From contig CAKSFT010000011.1 of NCBI GenBank assembly GCA_934454145.1, forward strand, positions 40,847 to 104,846: DNA of 64,000 nt, in the 5' to 3' direction. Below the pieces are notes generated by a model. The model was given only the letters and a program-made list of their open reading frames with translations, was not told the origin of the DNA and did not search any database. This stretch comes from an uncultured Clostridia bacterium. GTDB lineage: Bacteria; Bacillota; Clostridia; UBA1381. Position 1 is the stretch's first letter; every line of letters starts with the position of its first letter. Positions 8,434-18,297 of this stretch are shown piece by piece. Made by a program: the position numbers and the translations under genes.

Positions 8434-8964
8434 ATGGAATTTTTTGAAAAAGTGAAAGACACAAAAGAAATATATAACGGTAAAATCTTTGACGTAAAGA
8501 AAGAAACAGTGGAGCTCCCCGACGGAAAAACAACGACGCGTGAGCTTGTGCTCCACAACGGCGGCGTCGGCGTCATTGCAATGCGCGAGGACGGCAAAAT
8601 CCCCATGGTGCGCCAATACAGAAAAGGTATTGACATGATAAGCCTTGAAATCCCGGCCGGAAAGCTGGAAAAGGGCGAAAAACCGGAGGATTGCGGCAGA
8701 CGCGAACTGACAGAGGAAACAGGGTATTGTGCGGAGGATTTTGCTTTGCTTTCACGTTTTTCTGTAAGCCCGGCATATTGCAGTGAGATTATTTATGTAT
8801 ACAAAGCGGAAAAGCTGAATTTTGTCGGTCAGCATTTAGATGAAAATGAACATTTGAATGTTGAATATTATACATTGGACGAATTGTGCGGCAAGGTCAA
8901 AAACGGTGAAATTATTGATTCAAAGACAATCATTGCAATTATGCTGATGAAAAACAGTCTGTAA
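8434..8964 (+). CDS. NUDIX hydrolase, ADP-ribose pyrophosphatase type
   Basis: A 176-residue protein with a complete NUDIX box in GKLEKGEKPEDC followed by GRRELTEETGY (G-x5-E-x7-REUxEExGU). The preceding strands (GVIAMREDGKIPMVRQYRKG) and SLEIPAG resemble ADP-ribose pyrophosphatases (NudF), which cleave ADP-ribose to AMP and ribose 5-phosphate. AAAAGGAG lies upstream of ATG 8434. It stands alone between terminators. Substrate specificity is inferred from overall similarity only. Confidence 0.88.
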   Translation: MEFFEKVKDTKEIYNGKIFDVKKETVELPDGKTTTRELVLHNGGVGVIAMREDGKIPMVRQYRKGIDMISLEIPAGKLEKGEKPEDCGRRELTEETGYCAEDFALLSRFSVSPAYCSEIIYVYKAEKLNFVGQHLDENEHLNVEYYTLDELCGKVKNGEIIDSKTIIAIMLMKNSL

Positions 8965-9047
8965 GCTCTGAAATATAATTGCAGACCGTGTCGGGGTATT
9001 ATCCTTGTTTTCGCCCGGTTTGTATGTCCTGCACTGTTTTTCTGAAA

Positions 9048-9082
9048 CCAAAGGAGCAGCAAAACTTTTGCTGCTCCTTTGG
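9048..9082. terminator. Hairpin between convergent NUDIX and GH3 genes
   Basis: CCAAAGGAGCAGCAA and TTGCTGCTCCTTTGG form a perfect 15-bp stem with a 5-base loop, 5 bases from the GH3 stop. Neither side carries a long T run, but the position suggests a shared bidirectional terminator. Confidence 0.7.
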
Positions 9083-9086
9083 CATG

Positions 9087-11108
9087 TCAACCTATTATCG
9101 AAAAAGTATAATTTTTCATTGTATATTCGTCATTTTTTTGGATTGTTATGCGTTGTTTTAGGCGGATATCACGCGATGAAGAACCGACAGATATTAAAAA
9201 ATCTCCGCTTTCGACATACCATTTTTTTAGTGTGACATTATAAAAAGCAAATGCTCTTTGCCCCAATTCAAATCGGACCTCTTTTTCTTCACCCGGGAGA
9301 AGATTGATTTTTTTAAACCCTTTCAGTTCCTTTTGCGGACGCGAAACACTCGATTCCAAGTCGTGCACATAGAGCTGTACAGTTTCTTTGCCGGCACGTT
9401 TGCCGATGTTTTTAACCTTTAGACGTACATGCGCAGTTTCCCCTTCAACCTCCACTGTCAATCCGCTGTATTCAAAATCGGTATAAGAAAGCCCATGCCC
9501 GAAGGCAAACCATATTTCCTCGGGGTGGAGGTCATAGTATCTGTAGCCTATACGCCATTTTTCGTCATATGATACACAGCGCATCTCACCCGGATAATTT
9601 ATTTCATTTTCTTTTAGCATAAATGTTTCGGAAAGCTTACCGGAGGGGTTTATGCAGCCGAAGAGTATGTCTGCAATTGAGCTTCCTCCTGCCTCGCCGG
9701 CAAACCACATTTGAAGTATTGCGCGCGCGTTTTTGTGCCATTGACAAGGAATCACGGCGCCGCCTGACTGCATGACAACGATGACATTGTCACAGCACCC
9801 GGTGAGTATGCGCAAAAATTCGTCGGTATATGCATCAAAGGTAAGATATGCACGGTCTATTGCTTCGGATTCCAAATAATCCTGTGTGGCACAGAAAACG
9901 ATTGTGAGGTCATCTTTTTTGACATTGTGCAGAACCCGGCTGCGCCCGGAGAAAAGCGGTGCGGTACGGTGTGAATCCTTATTTATGACATCGTCAATAT
10001 AGCATACTTCGATCTCTTCGGGGCAATGTTTTTTTATACATTCAAAAGGTGAGTCGATTGCTTTTTCGGAAACTTCAACCTGTGCGCTTCCGCCGCCGCA
10101 TACACAAGGTGTCATGGCATATTCGCCGACAATGTTTATCTTTTTGTATTTGGAGGTGTCGATGGGGAGGATATTTTCGTTTTTCAACAGGCATATGGAT
10201 TCGTCACTGATTGCTTTTGCAGCTATGTGTTGGTTTTTGCGGTTGTATTCGATTTTTTGCGGGTTTGATTCAAGCAGAAAACGCAGTATTCTTGCCACTG
10301 ATGCGTCAATGTCATCTTCGGTGATTATTCCGTTTTCAAGCGCCTCTTGCACCTCTTTTTGTATATTTTGGTTGCTTGGCATCTGAATGTCAAGCCCGGC
10401 TTTGATTGAATAGCCTATGTTGTGCACAGCATCCCAGTCGGAGATGATTACGCCGTCATAACCCCATTCGCCCCGAAGGATATCTGTCAGGAAATACTTG
10501 TTTTCCGAGGCATACACACTGTTTATTTTGTTATAAGAACTCATAACGGTTGTCGGGAAAGCCTTTTTTACGACTGTTTCAAATGCCGCAAGGTATATTT
10601 CGCGGATTGTGCGTTCGTCTGCTTCGACACTTATGTAGTCACGGTTCATTTCCTGATTGTTGAGTGCAAAGTGTTTGAGAGAGGTGCCGACACCAAGGCT
10701 TTGCACGCCTTTTACGTATTCTGCCGCAAGCTCACCGGCAAGGTATGGGTCTTCGGAAAAGTATTCAAAATTTCTGCCGCAGCGCGGAGTCCTTTTGATG
10801 TTTATACCGGGGCCCAATATCAAATCTTTGCTTTCGTTTATGCATTCTTTTGCGATTGCTTCCCCGAGGGAAAACAAAAGCTCCCTGTTCCACGTCGACG
10901 CCATTGCGGCAGCACACGGGAAACATACCGCACCATCGAGATTGACAGAATTTTGCGTGCGCACACCCATGGTTGCGTCTGTCATGGTGACAGGGGGGAT
11001 TCCATTTGACGGCACGCCATTTGATGCCATAAGTGTGGGGTGACCTGTCAAAAGGCTGATTTTTTCTTCCAAGCCAAGACGTGAAACCAGTTTTGAAATA
11101 TTTTTCAT
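9087..11108 (-). CDS. Glycoside hydrolase family 3 beta-glucosidase
   Basis: A 673-residue GH3 enzyme without a signal peptide, so probably cytoplasmic. The N-terminal TIM barrel has TDATMGVR, KHFALNNQE and the nucleophile motif VIISDWDAV (Asp near residue 224). The alpha/beta sandwich follows, then a fibronectin III-like domain (GKETVQLYVHDLESSVSRPQKELKGFKK). This layout is typical of beta-glucosidases/beta-xylosidases that release terminal sugars from imported oligosaccharides. It is read away from the decayed sugar-catabolic block at 11.5-14.7 kb. Exact substrate cannot be told. Confidence 0.9.
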   Translation of the reverse strand: MKNISKLVSRLGLEEKISLLTGHPTLMASNGVPSNGIPPVTMTDATMGVRTQNSVNLDGAVCFPCAAAMASTWNRELLFSLGEAIAKECINESKDLILGPGINIKRTPRCGRNFEYFSEDPYLAGELAAEYVKGVQSLGVGTSLKHFALNNQEMNRDYISVEADERTIREIYLAAFETVVKKAFPTTVMSSYNKINSVYASENKYFLTDILRGEWGYDGVIISDWDAVHNIGYSIKAGLDIQMPSNQNIQKEVQEALENGIITEDDIDASVARILRFLLESNPQKIEYNRKNQHIAAKAISDESICLLKNENILPIDTSKYKKINIVGEYAMTPCVCGGGSAQVEVSEKAIDSPFECIKKHCPEEIEVCYIDDVINKDSHRTAPLFSGRSRVLHNVKKDDLTIVFCATQDYLESEAIDRAYLTFDAYTDEFLRILTGCCDNVIVVMQSGGAVIPCQWHKNARAILQMWFAGEAGGSSIADILFGCINPSGKLSETFMLKENEINYPGEMRCVSYDEKWRIGYRYYDLHPEEIWFAFGHGLSYTDFEYSGLTVEVEGETAHVRLKVKNIGKRAGKETVQLYVHDLESSVSRPQKELKGFKKINLLPGEEKEVRFELGQRAFAFYNVTLKKWYVESGDFLISVGSSSRDIRLKQRITIQKNDEYTMKNYTFSIIG

Positions 11109-11516
11109 TTTTTTGTACTCCTTCTGATAAAAATGGTATTGTCAAAAAAGCAGAAAACAGCAAAAAGTGTATGTATTAACAATAATTATAACACAGATAC
11201 ATTTAATTTCAATATAAATTATTTGCAAAAAATATAAAATTATTGCACAATATTTAAAACAAGACAAAAAAGACGTAAAAACAGGTAAAAATCAAGCCGG
11301 ATTCGGAAGTATGTATATCTGAATCTGCGCCAAACGGTGCAAAGGTGTTGTATACAGACGGTGAAGCGGCAAGGTCATTATATGTCGGGATTTTTTGCCG
11401 AAAGACCGAAATGTTGCGAAATCCGACAAAATGAAACAAACCAATTGACAAAACAGAGATTTTTAATTAAGATAAATATGTGATAGTATGAAAACTGTAC
11501 AAAAAGGAGAATCTGT
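11109..11516. other. 408-base intergenic region with a possible coding remnant
   Basis: AT-rich next to the GH3 start. Between about 11279 and 11431 an open plus-strand frame without a start codon reads like protein (ISESAPNGAKVLYTDGEAA) and ends in TGA, suggesting a gene fragment, though I cannot name it. A promoter for the pseudogene follows at 11445-11473. Confidence 0.35.
11445..11473 (+). promoter_or_regulatory. Promoter upstream of the nagB pseudogene
   Basis: TTGACA (11445-11450), a 17-base spacer and TAAGAT (11468-11473), 43 bases before the pseudogene's start codon. The promoter appears intact although the gene is not. Confidence 0.55.
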
Positions 11517-12107
11517 ATGGAACTGAGAAAAGATAAGCTTGATGTAAAAATATTTGAAACACGCAATGAAATGGGGAAGGCGGCGGCAGATGACATTGCA
11601 AAATGCATAAAAAGATGCCTTGAGAGCAAGGCAGAAATCAATATGATTTTTGCGGCGGCGCCTTCTCAGAACGACATGCTTTTCCATCTGTGACGACAAG
11701 ACGGCATAGAGTGGGAAAAGATAAATGCATACCATATGGATGAATACATAGGTTTAAATCCAAAGGCACCGCAATGTTTCAGCAAATTTCTGAAGATATA
11801 TGTTTTTGATTTGAAGCCATTTAAAACGGTCAATTGCATAAACCCCGGGGCGGAGGATGCCGCAGAGGAATGTGAAAGATATGCGGAATTGCTGAAAAAA
11901 AATCCGCCGGATATTATGGCGGCAGAATATAATTTTTGTGTCGTCCCGGCACCGACAAAGGCGGAGGCTGTGAAGAGGACAATATGCGGCGAAATTTCGG
12001 AGCAATGCCCGGCAACGATTTTGAGGAAAAAGGACAATGCAGTGATGTATTGTGACAACGACAGCAGCAGATTGCTGAGAGAGGAGATAAAATGGGACTG
12101 GGGATAA
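11517..12107 (+). pseudogene. Glucosamine-6-phosphate deaminase-like pseudogene
   Basis: The frame starts at ATG 11517 behind AAAAGGAG and reads as a NagB/6-phosphogluconolactonase-fold protein. INAYHMDEYIGLNPKAPQCF and the C-terminal FCVVPAPTKAEAVKRTICGE and CPATILRKKDNAVMYCD match the glucosamine-6-phosphate isomerase family. It is broken twice: an in-frame TGA at 11691-11693, and an in-frame deletion near residue 137 that removes the conserved LGIGENGHIAFNDPP active-site region. With that motif lost the product cannot be active. Its end overlaps the next pseudogene start, as in an operon. Confidence 0.85.
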
Positions 12108-12700
12108 TAACAGATGAAGTGTCGCAGGACTTTGAGGAGGCATTGAACTTTGCGGACGAATTTGGGCTTGAATGTGTTGAACTGAGATCGGCGTGGGAAA
12201 AGGGACCGTTTGAATATGAAAGAGAGGACATTGTAAAAATAAAGAATCTGGCAGACAAACACAATATTGAAATATGTGCGATTTCTTCCCCGGTTTTCAA
12301 GTGTGCATACAGCAAGGAAAATATAAAAATACACACAGAGGGTCTGGAAAAAAATGGTTGAATTGGCAGAAATCCTGGGTGCTGACAAAATCAGATGCTT
12401 TGATTTTTTCAGAGATGAAAAAGTGACACATGAAATGATAAAAAATGCTTTTGAAAAGGGTTATGATTTTTGCGAGAAGGCGGGCATAACAATCGTTATA
12501 GAGTCTGAGCCAACAACAAATTCAAGCTGTTGCGAGGATATAGCGAATTTGGTTAAATATGTAAACAAGCCGTATTTTAAGGCATTGTATGACCCGGGCA
12601 ATAACATATATTCAACCAACGAAGTGCCGTTTCCGCAAGGGTATGAGTATATAAAGGACATTGTCTGACATATACACATAAAGGACGCGGCATATACCAT
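12092..12700 (+). pseudogene. Sugar phosphate isomerase/epimerase pseudogene (TIM barrel)
   Basis: Reads from ATG 12092 (GAGAGGAG upstream) as an AP-endonuclease-2/xylose isomerase-like TIM barrel: MGLGIITDEVSQDFEEAL, GLECVELRSAWEKG, GADKIRCFDFFR, ALYDPGNNIYS, HIHIKDAAYT. Two lesions are visible. A one-base insertion in the A7 run at about 12350 shifts the frame between GLEK and MVELAEI. An in-frame TGA at 12666-12668 falls between YEYIKDIV and HIHIKDA. The C-terminal third is missing; the frame instead continues into a secreted-protein remnant. Such isomerases normally act on sugar acids or inositols. Confidence 0.85.
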
Positions 12701-14738
12701 AACAATAGGTGCCGGATTCCGGGCTGCAGGAGTTGAAGTAAAGACGGACATTGTCAAAAACTTTATGGTTGCAGCGGTTGCGGCAACAAATTTTGCACAA
12801 AGCGGATTGGTTACGGATTATATGGATTTGTCAAATCAAAGTACAGCAACGGCTGTCGCTGACGGTGTGGCTTTGGTAAAAGGAGGGCAGACTGTAGCGT
12901 ACTTAAAGGGTGATTACAACAAACTTGAAAATTATACCGCAATTTTTGATTTATACAAAATAGGAAATGCCACTTCCATAACATTCAACGCACAGTCGAC
13001 AGCACAGGGGACATCGTCGGGCGCACCGCAGGGCTATGGTTGGACAGCTGTCGGATGGTTTGGGAATAACGGCACACAAACAAGATTTATAAGGAGCTAT
13101 AAAGGCGAGGGCATCGGACAAACCGATGACCAGGGCACGCACCTGGCAACAAGCAGCGGTCACAGTGAGATTGTCTGGGGAGACACCGTTACAGTGCCGA
13201 GCTTGGTGCCAAACCATATCAAACTGGAAAAACAAGGGGAAATAGGCAAGCTATATATCAAAAACGGAAATGATTATTCGCTGAAAGATACTTTTGATAC
13301 TTTTGGATTGGATGCGGACGTTTCATCACCGACAACGGGATATTTGGGCATAGGCACGGATTCGCAAATTGTCGGTTTTGGCGATATTGTTATCACTGCA
13401 TATCAGGAAATGCAGTATGGCGACATTACTTTTGATACGGAGGAAGACATTTATGCTTCGACAACAAGCATCAGAGTGCCGTTTGAGGAAGATATATCAC
13501 AAGTCAACAATGCGGCATCAAAGATTTCTCTTTCTGATGTATATGGAAACAATGTACCGTATACAACCCGCATTGACGGCAAAGTATTGACGATTGTTCC
13601 TTCTTATGAGTTGGAACGCGACTTGGCGTATTCACTCACGATTGAAAAAGGATTTGGGTACAGCGCGGTTACACTGAAAGATAAGGTTGCAAGATCCTTT
13701 AAAGTCAAGACAGTGGCGGCAACTGATTTGGCAAATGCGGATAATATTTTGCAATATTTTGACCTTGCGGTCCAGCCGGGCGGAGAAAATGAGAATGTGT
13801 ATGCCGGGATTTATGACGGGACAGCATATCTTAAGGGCGTAAACAACATGGCATATGTAAAGGGTGATTATACCAATCTTGAAGATTACACGGTTTCATT
13901 CTCCATGTACATGTCGGGAAATACAAATTTCATTACATTTAATGACGAGGCACAGAGAATAACCCAATATGCATTCAATGCACCGGATGCAGGCTATGGC
14001 TGGGCAGCGGTTGGCTGGTTTGACGGCAACAGAAAATTTGCAAGGAGCTACAGAGAAACTATGGGAACGGACTTTGGGGTTGCAAAATTTGCATCTGCAA
14101 CACAGGATTCATCGGCTTTGATTGCGGCAAGCGATGCTATCCCTGACGGCGGCTGGTCGGATAATACAACAATCGAGTCGCTTGGCAAGATAAATAAAGA
14201 AAATCACATGAAGATAGACAAGTTTGGGACAAGGGCTGATTTTTATATTATGAATGGTAATGGTGAATATCAGCTTGTGGACAGCTATGAAACAATGGAT
14301 TGCGGACAAGGTGCAGATACACCGAAAAGCGGATATTTCGGCATCGGCACGGGGACTCTGGAGGTTGGCTTTGGCGATGTAATAATCACAACAACAGAAT
14401 TTATACAGGAAAGTATTTCGGTTGAGGATTATGAGATAAGGAACAGCGACACGGGAGAAATTGTTATGAGCAGCCTTGACGGTGTCAGCAATGTAAACGG
14501 ATATGTGTATATAAACAGCAGTTATGCACAGGATATGCCGGTGGCGGTGGTTGCGGCGGCATTCATCGGAAAGAAAATGCTGAAGGCTGATGTGCTGAAT
14601 ATATCAAAGATAGGCAACGGAAGCGCAGAGCTGGAATTTAGTCTTTCGGGAATTTCAGGTGCAACACAGATTAAATTCTTCGTATGGGATTCGATGGGTT
14701 CGATGATTCCGTACACCGGTGCCGAGGAAGTATTTTGA
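12701..14738 (+). pseudogene. 3' part of a secreted repeat protein, fused to the isomerase remnant
   Basis: The isomerase frame runs on without a stop into about 670 residues of extracellular-type sequence; the first ATG is 12765, but no ribosome binding site precedes it and no signal peptide is present. Two copies of a lectin/laminin-G-like module (VAYLKGDYNKLENYTAIFD and MAYVKGDYTNLEDYTVSFS) flank an SbsA-type Ig-like module (DGKVLTIVPSYELERDLAYS). The C-terminal segment ends IKFFVWDSMGSMIPY, which recurs in the beta-helix protein at 40114. I infer that a deletion joined two genes and that this is a non-secreted remnant; expression as a cytosolic protein from 12765 is possible but unlikely. 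Confidence 0.7.
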
Positions 14739-14766
14739 TATAACTTAGATTTCTAAGTCACCAAGA

Positions 14767-14811
14767 AAGGGCTGTTTAAAAGTCAATTGACTTTTAAACA
14801 GCCCTTCTTTT
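14767..14811. terminator. Bidirectional intrinsic terminator
   Basis: A 40-base perfect palindrome (20-base arms starting AAGGGCTGTTTAAAAGTCAA) followed by CTTTTT on the plus strand, between convergent genes. Confidence 0.92.
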
Positions 14812-14816
14812 TGTAA

Positions 14817-16013
14817 TTATTTTTCTGTCAAGACTTCGACAGCTTTTTGCAGTTGTGTGTCTTCCTCATAAGACAGTTGTGAAACTGATTTTTCAATATT
14901 CAGCTTAACTTCTATATTGGGCTCTATGCCCTCGCCATGAATACATACACCGGAAGGAGTGTAGTATCTTGCTGATGTAACTGTGATTCCGGAACCGTCA
15001 TATAGTGGAAATACGCTTTGCACAACGCCTTTGCCAAAGGTCTTTTCACCGATGAGTGTGGCTTTTTCATAATCCTTCAAAGCACCCGAGAGTACCTCTG
15101 ATGCGGAGGCACTGCCGCCGTTTACCAGGACTGCCATCGGCAGGTCAACAGAATTTTCCTGTGATTCATAATACTTTCTTTTGCCGTTTTTGTCCTCGGT
15201 GTATGTTATGACTCCGGCAGGGAGGATATAGTCTGCAATTTTTGTAACAACGTCCAGGTCGCCGCCCGGGTTGTTTCTCAAATCGATAATCAATGAAGAG
15301 ACGTTTTCGTTTTGCAGTGCCGCCATTTTCTCGGTAAATTCGTCATAAGTATCCTTTGAGTCAGAGGCAAGTGCTTTGTTTTTGGAATTAAACTGTGTTA
15401 TGCGGATATATCCCACGCCGCCGTCGAGAACCTTGGAGGATACACTTTCGCGGTTTATAACTTCACGCGGAACGCTGATATGCATTGTTTTTGTGCCCCG
15501 TTCTATGGTGAGGGTTACAGAGGTGCCTTCAAGGTTTTGTAGGTCTGCGCCCTTGATTGCGGAGACGGCTTCCTGCATTTGCTCTGCCCCATAAGAAACA
15601 CCGTCAACAGCCGTGATATAGTCCCCCGCCATGATGCCTTTTTGCTCTGCCGGCTGACCCTCAATCGGGGCGATGACAACAAGCTTGCCGGAAGATGTGT
15701 CAGCACCCAGGATTATGCCTATCCCCAGATAGCTGTTTTGGATTTCGCCCATAAGGTTTTCATATTCGTCGCACGAATAATAATTTGTGTACGGGTCGTT
15801 CAAGGTTGCGGCGATAGACTTTGAGGCATAATCCGCCATTTTCTGCTCGTCGATGTCGTATATGGAATAGTTTTCGATTATATCTGCAATTGTTTGTATT
15901 TTCCTGTCAAGCCCGTTATGCTTTTGGGTATGCATCGCGTCGCGCGCGGTGTTTGTCAGCAGACAGGTAATCAGTGCTGTTATAATTATGGTGAGTATGG
16001 TGTTTTTTTTCAA
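14817..16013 (-). CDS. S41 family C-terminal processing peptidase
   Basis: A 398-residue exported serine protease. An N-terminal membrane anchor (KKNTILTIIITALITCLL) precedes a PDZ domain (SYLGIGIILGAD through GDYITAVDGV) and the S41 catalytic domain with nucleophile Ser in NGGSASASEVLSGAL and catalytic Lys in GEKTFGKGVVQ. Start set at TTG 16013, with AAGGAGG nine bases upstream; the longer ATG frame lacks a site. It closes the ftsE-ftsX-M23-ctp cluster, common in Clostridia, and probably trims cell-envelope or sporulation-related proteins (CtpA/CtpB-like). Confidence 0.9.
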   Translation of the reverse strand: MKKNTILTIIITALITCLLTNTARDAMHTQKHNGLDRKIQTIADIIENYSIYDIDEQKMADYASKSIAATLNDPYTNYYSCDEYENLMGEIQNSYLGIGIILGADTSSGKLVVIAPIEGQPAEQKGIMAGDYITAVDGVSYGAEQMQEAVSAIKGADLQNLEGTSVTLTIERGTKTMHISVPREVINRESVSSKVLDGGVGYIRITQFNSKNKALASDSKDTYDEFTEKMAALQNENVSSLIIDLRNNPGGDLDVVTKIADYILPAGVITYTEDKNGKRKYYESQENSVDLPMAVLVNGGSASASEVLSGALKDYEKATLIGEKTFGKGVVQSVFPLYDGSGITVTSARYYTPSGVCIHGEGIEPNIEVKLNIEKSVSQLSYEEDTQLQKAVEVLTEK

Positions 16014-16203
16014 AAAGCAAGCCTCCTTGTTAATGGGTAATCGGGAATAGAAAAACGTCAACTTTGAAATTCCCGACATACGGGCAATCGCCCGATATAT
16101 TATATGTGTTTTTTATAAATATATGGGGAGGTATACAAAATAATACCTCCCCGGAATCTGCGCATGTCATTAAAAGTACCGGCAATGTGCAGATTATTGT
16201 TTT

Positions 16204-17397
16204 TTAAAAGAAATTCATCGGATTTACAAGACTGCCGTTTTTGGAAATTTCAAAATGAATGTGAGGACCGGTTGAGTTCCCTGTCGAGCCTGCTTTTGCG
16301 ATGACCTGTCCGCGTGTAACGGTTTGGTTGACGCTGACGCAAAGCCGGCTGTTGTGTGCATATAATGTTGTATAGCCGTTGCCGTGGTCGATGACAACAT
16401 AGTTGCCATAGCTTCTGCCACTGCCGGCGACAATGACCGTGCCGCCGTCTGCCGCAAGCACATTAGTTCCGCTTGAAACCCCGATGTCGATTCCGCGGTG
16501 AATACTTGTCGCCGCGGCATTTGGCTTGTTGCGCTTTCCATAGCCGGAGGTTATGCGCCCTCCTGCCGCCGCCGGCCATGTAAATTGCCCCGTGCCTTTC
16601 ACGGCGACTGCCGAAGAACCACCGCCCGAGGCAGATTGCGCTTTTGCTGCTGCGGCTTGTTTTTTCTGCAATTCTTGCTGTGCCTTCTTGACCTGTGACA
16701 TGATTGAATTGTATTCGTCCTCTGCGGCTTTTTCTTCTTTTTCAAGCGCGTTTATGTCCGCATTGAGGCTGTCAATGATTTTCTGCTTTTCGGACTGCAA
16801 GTTTTTCAGTTCCGATTGCTTCGATTCCAGTATATTTTTCGCGCTGACCTGTTCTTCACGCTCGTTTATAACCGTTTGTTTTGCTTGCTCAAGCTCGGTC
16901 TGTGATGCGATATAGTCATCTATAACTTTTTTGTCATGCGAAACGATGTCCTGTAAAACAGATATTCTCGTAAGCAAATCGCCAAAGCCGTCTGCCTCAA
17001 GGAGTACCTCGAGGTAAGAGGAATTTCCGTATTCGTACATTATCCGCACCCTTTGCTTCAGGGTATCCTTGTTTTTGTCGATAGCCTCTTGCAATTCGCT
17101 GATCCTGTTGTTTTTTTCTTGTATTTCGGCATCTTTTTCTTTTATAACGGATTCAACATCGTCTATATCCTCTTCAATGCCGCTTATCTGCGCATCAAGC
17201 TCCATTCGCTTTGCAACCTGTGCGTCTTTTTCATTTTCTTTTGATTTTATCTGTGCCTGTTTTTCTTTGATTGTCTTGCTTCGTGCGTCCATTTCCTGTT
17301 TCAGCTCGCTTATGCTTTTTGCCGCAAAAACGGAACTGCAAGAGAGAGTTATGGCAAAAGCAAGAATCAGAGAAGTAAAAATTTTTGATTTTTTCAT
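16204..17397 (-). CDS. M23 family murein hydrolase activator/peptidase (EnvC-like)
   Basis: A 397-residue secreted protein. Signal peptide (residues 1-25, ending SVFAA), then a long heptad-rich coiled coil (about 25-250), a Gly/Ser/Ala linker and a LytM/M23 domain. The domain has the zinc ligands in HRGIDIG and HIHFEI plus GNYVVIDHGNGYTTLYAHNS, so it appears catalytically complete. FtsEX regulates this class of coiled-coil hydrolases across the membrane in Gram-positives and in E. coli (EnvC), and ftsX lies 12 bases upstream. It likely cleaves peptidoglycan crosslinks during growth or division. Confidence 0.92.
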   Translation of the reverse strand: MKKSKIFTSLILAFAITLSCSSVFAAKSISELKQEMDARSKTIKEKQAQIKSKENEKDAQVAKRMELDAQISGIEEDIDDVESVIKEKDAEIQEKNNRISELQEAIDKNKDTLKQRVRIMYEYGNSSYLEVLLEADGFGDLLTRISVLQDIVSHDKKVIDDYIASQTELEQAKQTVINEREEQVSAKNILESKQSELKNLQSEKQKIIDSLNADINALEKEEKAAEDEYNSIMSQVKKAQQELQKKQAAAAKAQSASGGGSSAVAVKGTGQFTWPAAAGGRITSGYGKRNKPNAAATSIHRGIDIGVSSGTNVLAADGGTVIVAGSGRSYGNYVVIDHGNGYTTLYAHNSRLCVSVNQTVTRGQVIAKAGSTGNSTGPHIHFEISKNGSLVNPMNFF

Positions 17398-17409
17398 TCT
17401 GACACCCCT

Positions 17410-18297
17410 TTATACATTAAGATATTTTCTCATTGATATCAAACTGCCGACTATGCCTATAAGGCTGCCCGTCGAGACAAAAAGTGCGCCGAAAACGGGG
17501 GCAATCTGTGAATATGCAATGAGGTCAAAAAGACGCATGGTATCCACCACATATTTTGTGAGGGAAACATATCCCCACGACATAAAACAAAAGGCAATAA
17601 CAGCGCCGATGCAGCCTATAAGCATGCCTTCCATTATAAATGGCACTCTTATAAATCTGTCGGTTGCACCGATATATTTCATTATGTTGATTTCTTTTCT
17701 GCGGTTAAACACCGTGAGGCGTATGGTGTTTGCCATGATGACAACGGCAACCACCAACAGCAGAATCATAACCAGGATACTCAGTTTTTTCACAATGTTT
17801 GAGATTTTGACCACGATGTTTACAACGTCCTGTTTGTTTTGCACCTCTGCGACATCGGATATCGCGGACAGCGCCGTGACTGTGTCGGCGGTTGCCTCAA
17901 TGTCCAGAAGTTTAACTTTGTAGGAGTCGCGGAATGTGTCGCCTTCAAGCCCGGAGGCAAGCTCTTCGTTGCCGTCAAACATGTCCTCGACGACATAGTT
18001 GAAGGCGTCTTCTTTTGTGAAAAGCGATATTTCCTTTACATTTGCAACTTTCAGTATTTCGTCGCCGATGGCGGACACTCTTTCGGAAGATGTACCGTCG
18101 TTTATGTACACCTGGACTTCGCACTGGTCTTTGATTTGGTCGGTTATATAATTGACGTTGAGTGAGATGACGGTGAACAGCCCAAGAATGAGAAGACAGC
18201 ATGTGATTGTAAAGAGCGATGCAACCGTCATAAGCCCATTTCTGAAGATATTTTTCTTTGCCTGAGAAAAAGAATATTTGAATTTACTCAGCTTCAT
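17410..18297 (-). CDS. ftsX: Cell division protein FtsX, permease-like
   Basis: A 295-residue FtsX. One TM helix near the N-terminus is followed by an extracellular domain (about 55-165, including VNYITDQIKDQCEVQVYIND) and three C-terminal TM helices with the family segment VFNRRKEINIMKYIGATDRFIRVPF. It overlaps the ftsE stop by 14 bases, indicating translational coupling. With FtsE it forms an ABC-type complex that converts cytoplasmic ATP hydrolysis into activation of the neighbouring M23 hydrolase. Confidence 0.93.
   Translation of the reverse strand: MKLSKFKYSFSQAKKNIFRNGLMTVASLFTITCCLLILGLFTVISLNVNYITDQIKDQCEVQVYINDGTSSERVSAIGDEILKVANVKEISLFTKEDAFNYVVEDMFDGNEELASGLEGDTFRDSYKVKLLDIEATADTVTALSAISDVAEVQNKQDVVNIVVKISNIVKKLSILVMILLLVVAVVIMANTIRLTVFNRRKEINIMKYIGATDRFIRVPFIMEGMLIGCIGAVIAFCFMSWGYVSLTKYVVDTMRLFDLIAYSQIAPVFGALFVSTGSLIGIVGSLISMRKYLNV

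Noticed and set aside
11691..12668. In-frame TGA codons at 11691 and 12666 as possible recoding (TGA read as Trp or selenocysteine)
   Set aside because: Many intact genes in the window end normally in TGA (pta, ackA, spoIIAB), no SECIS-like hairpin was apparent, and the same genes carry a frameshift and a deletion, so decay is simpler.
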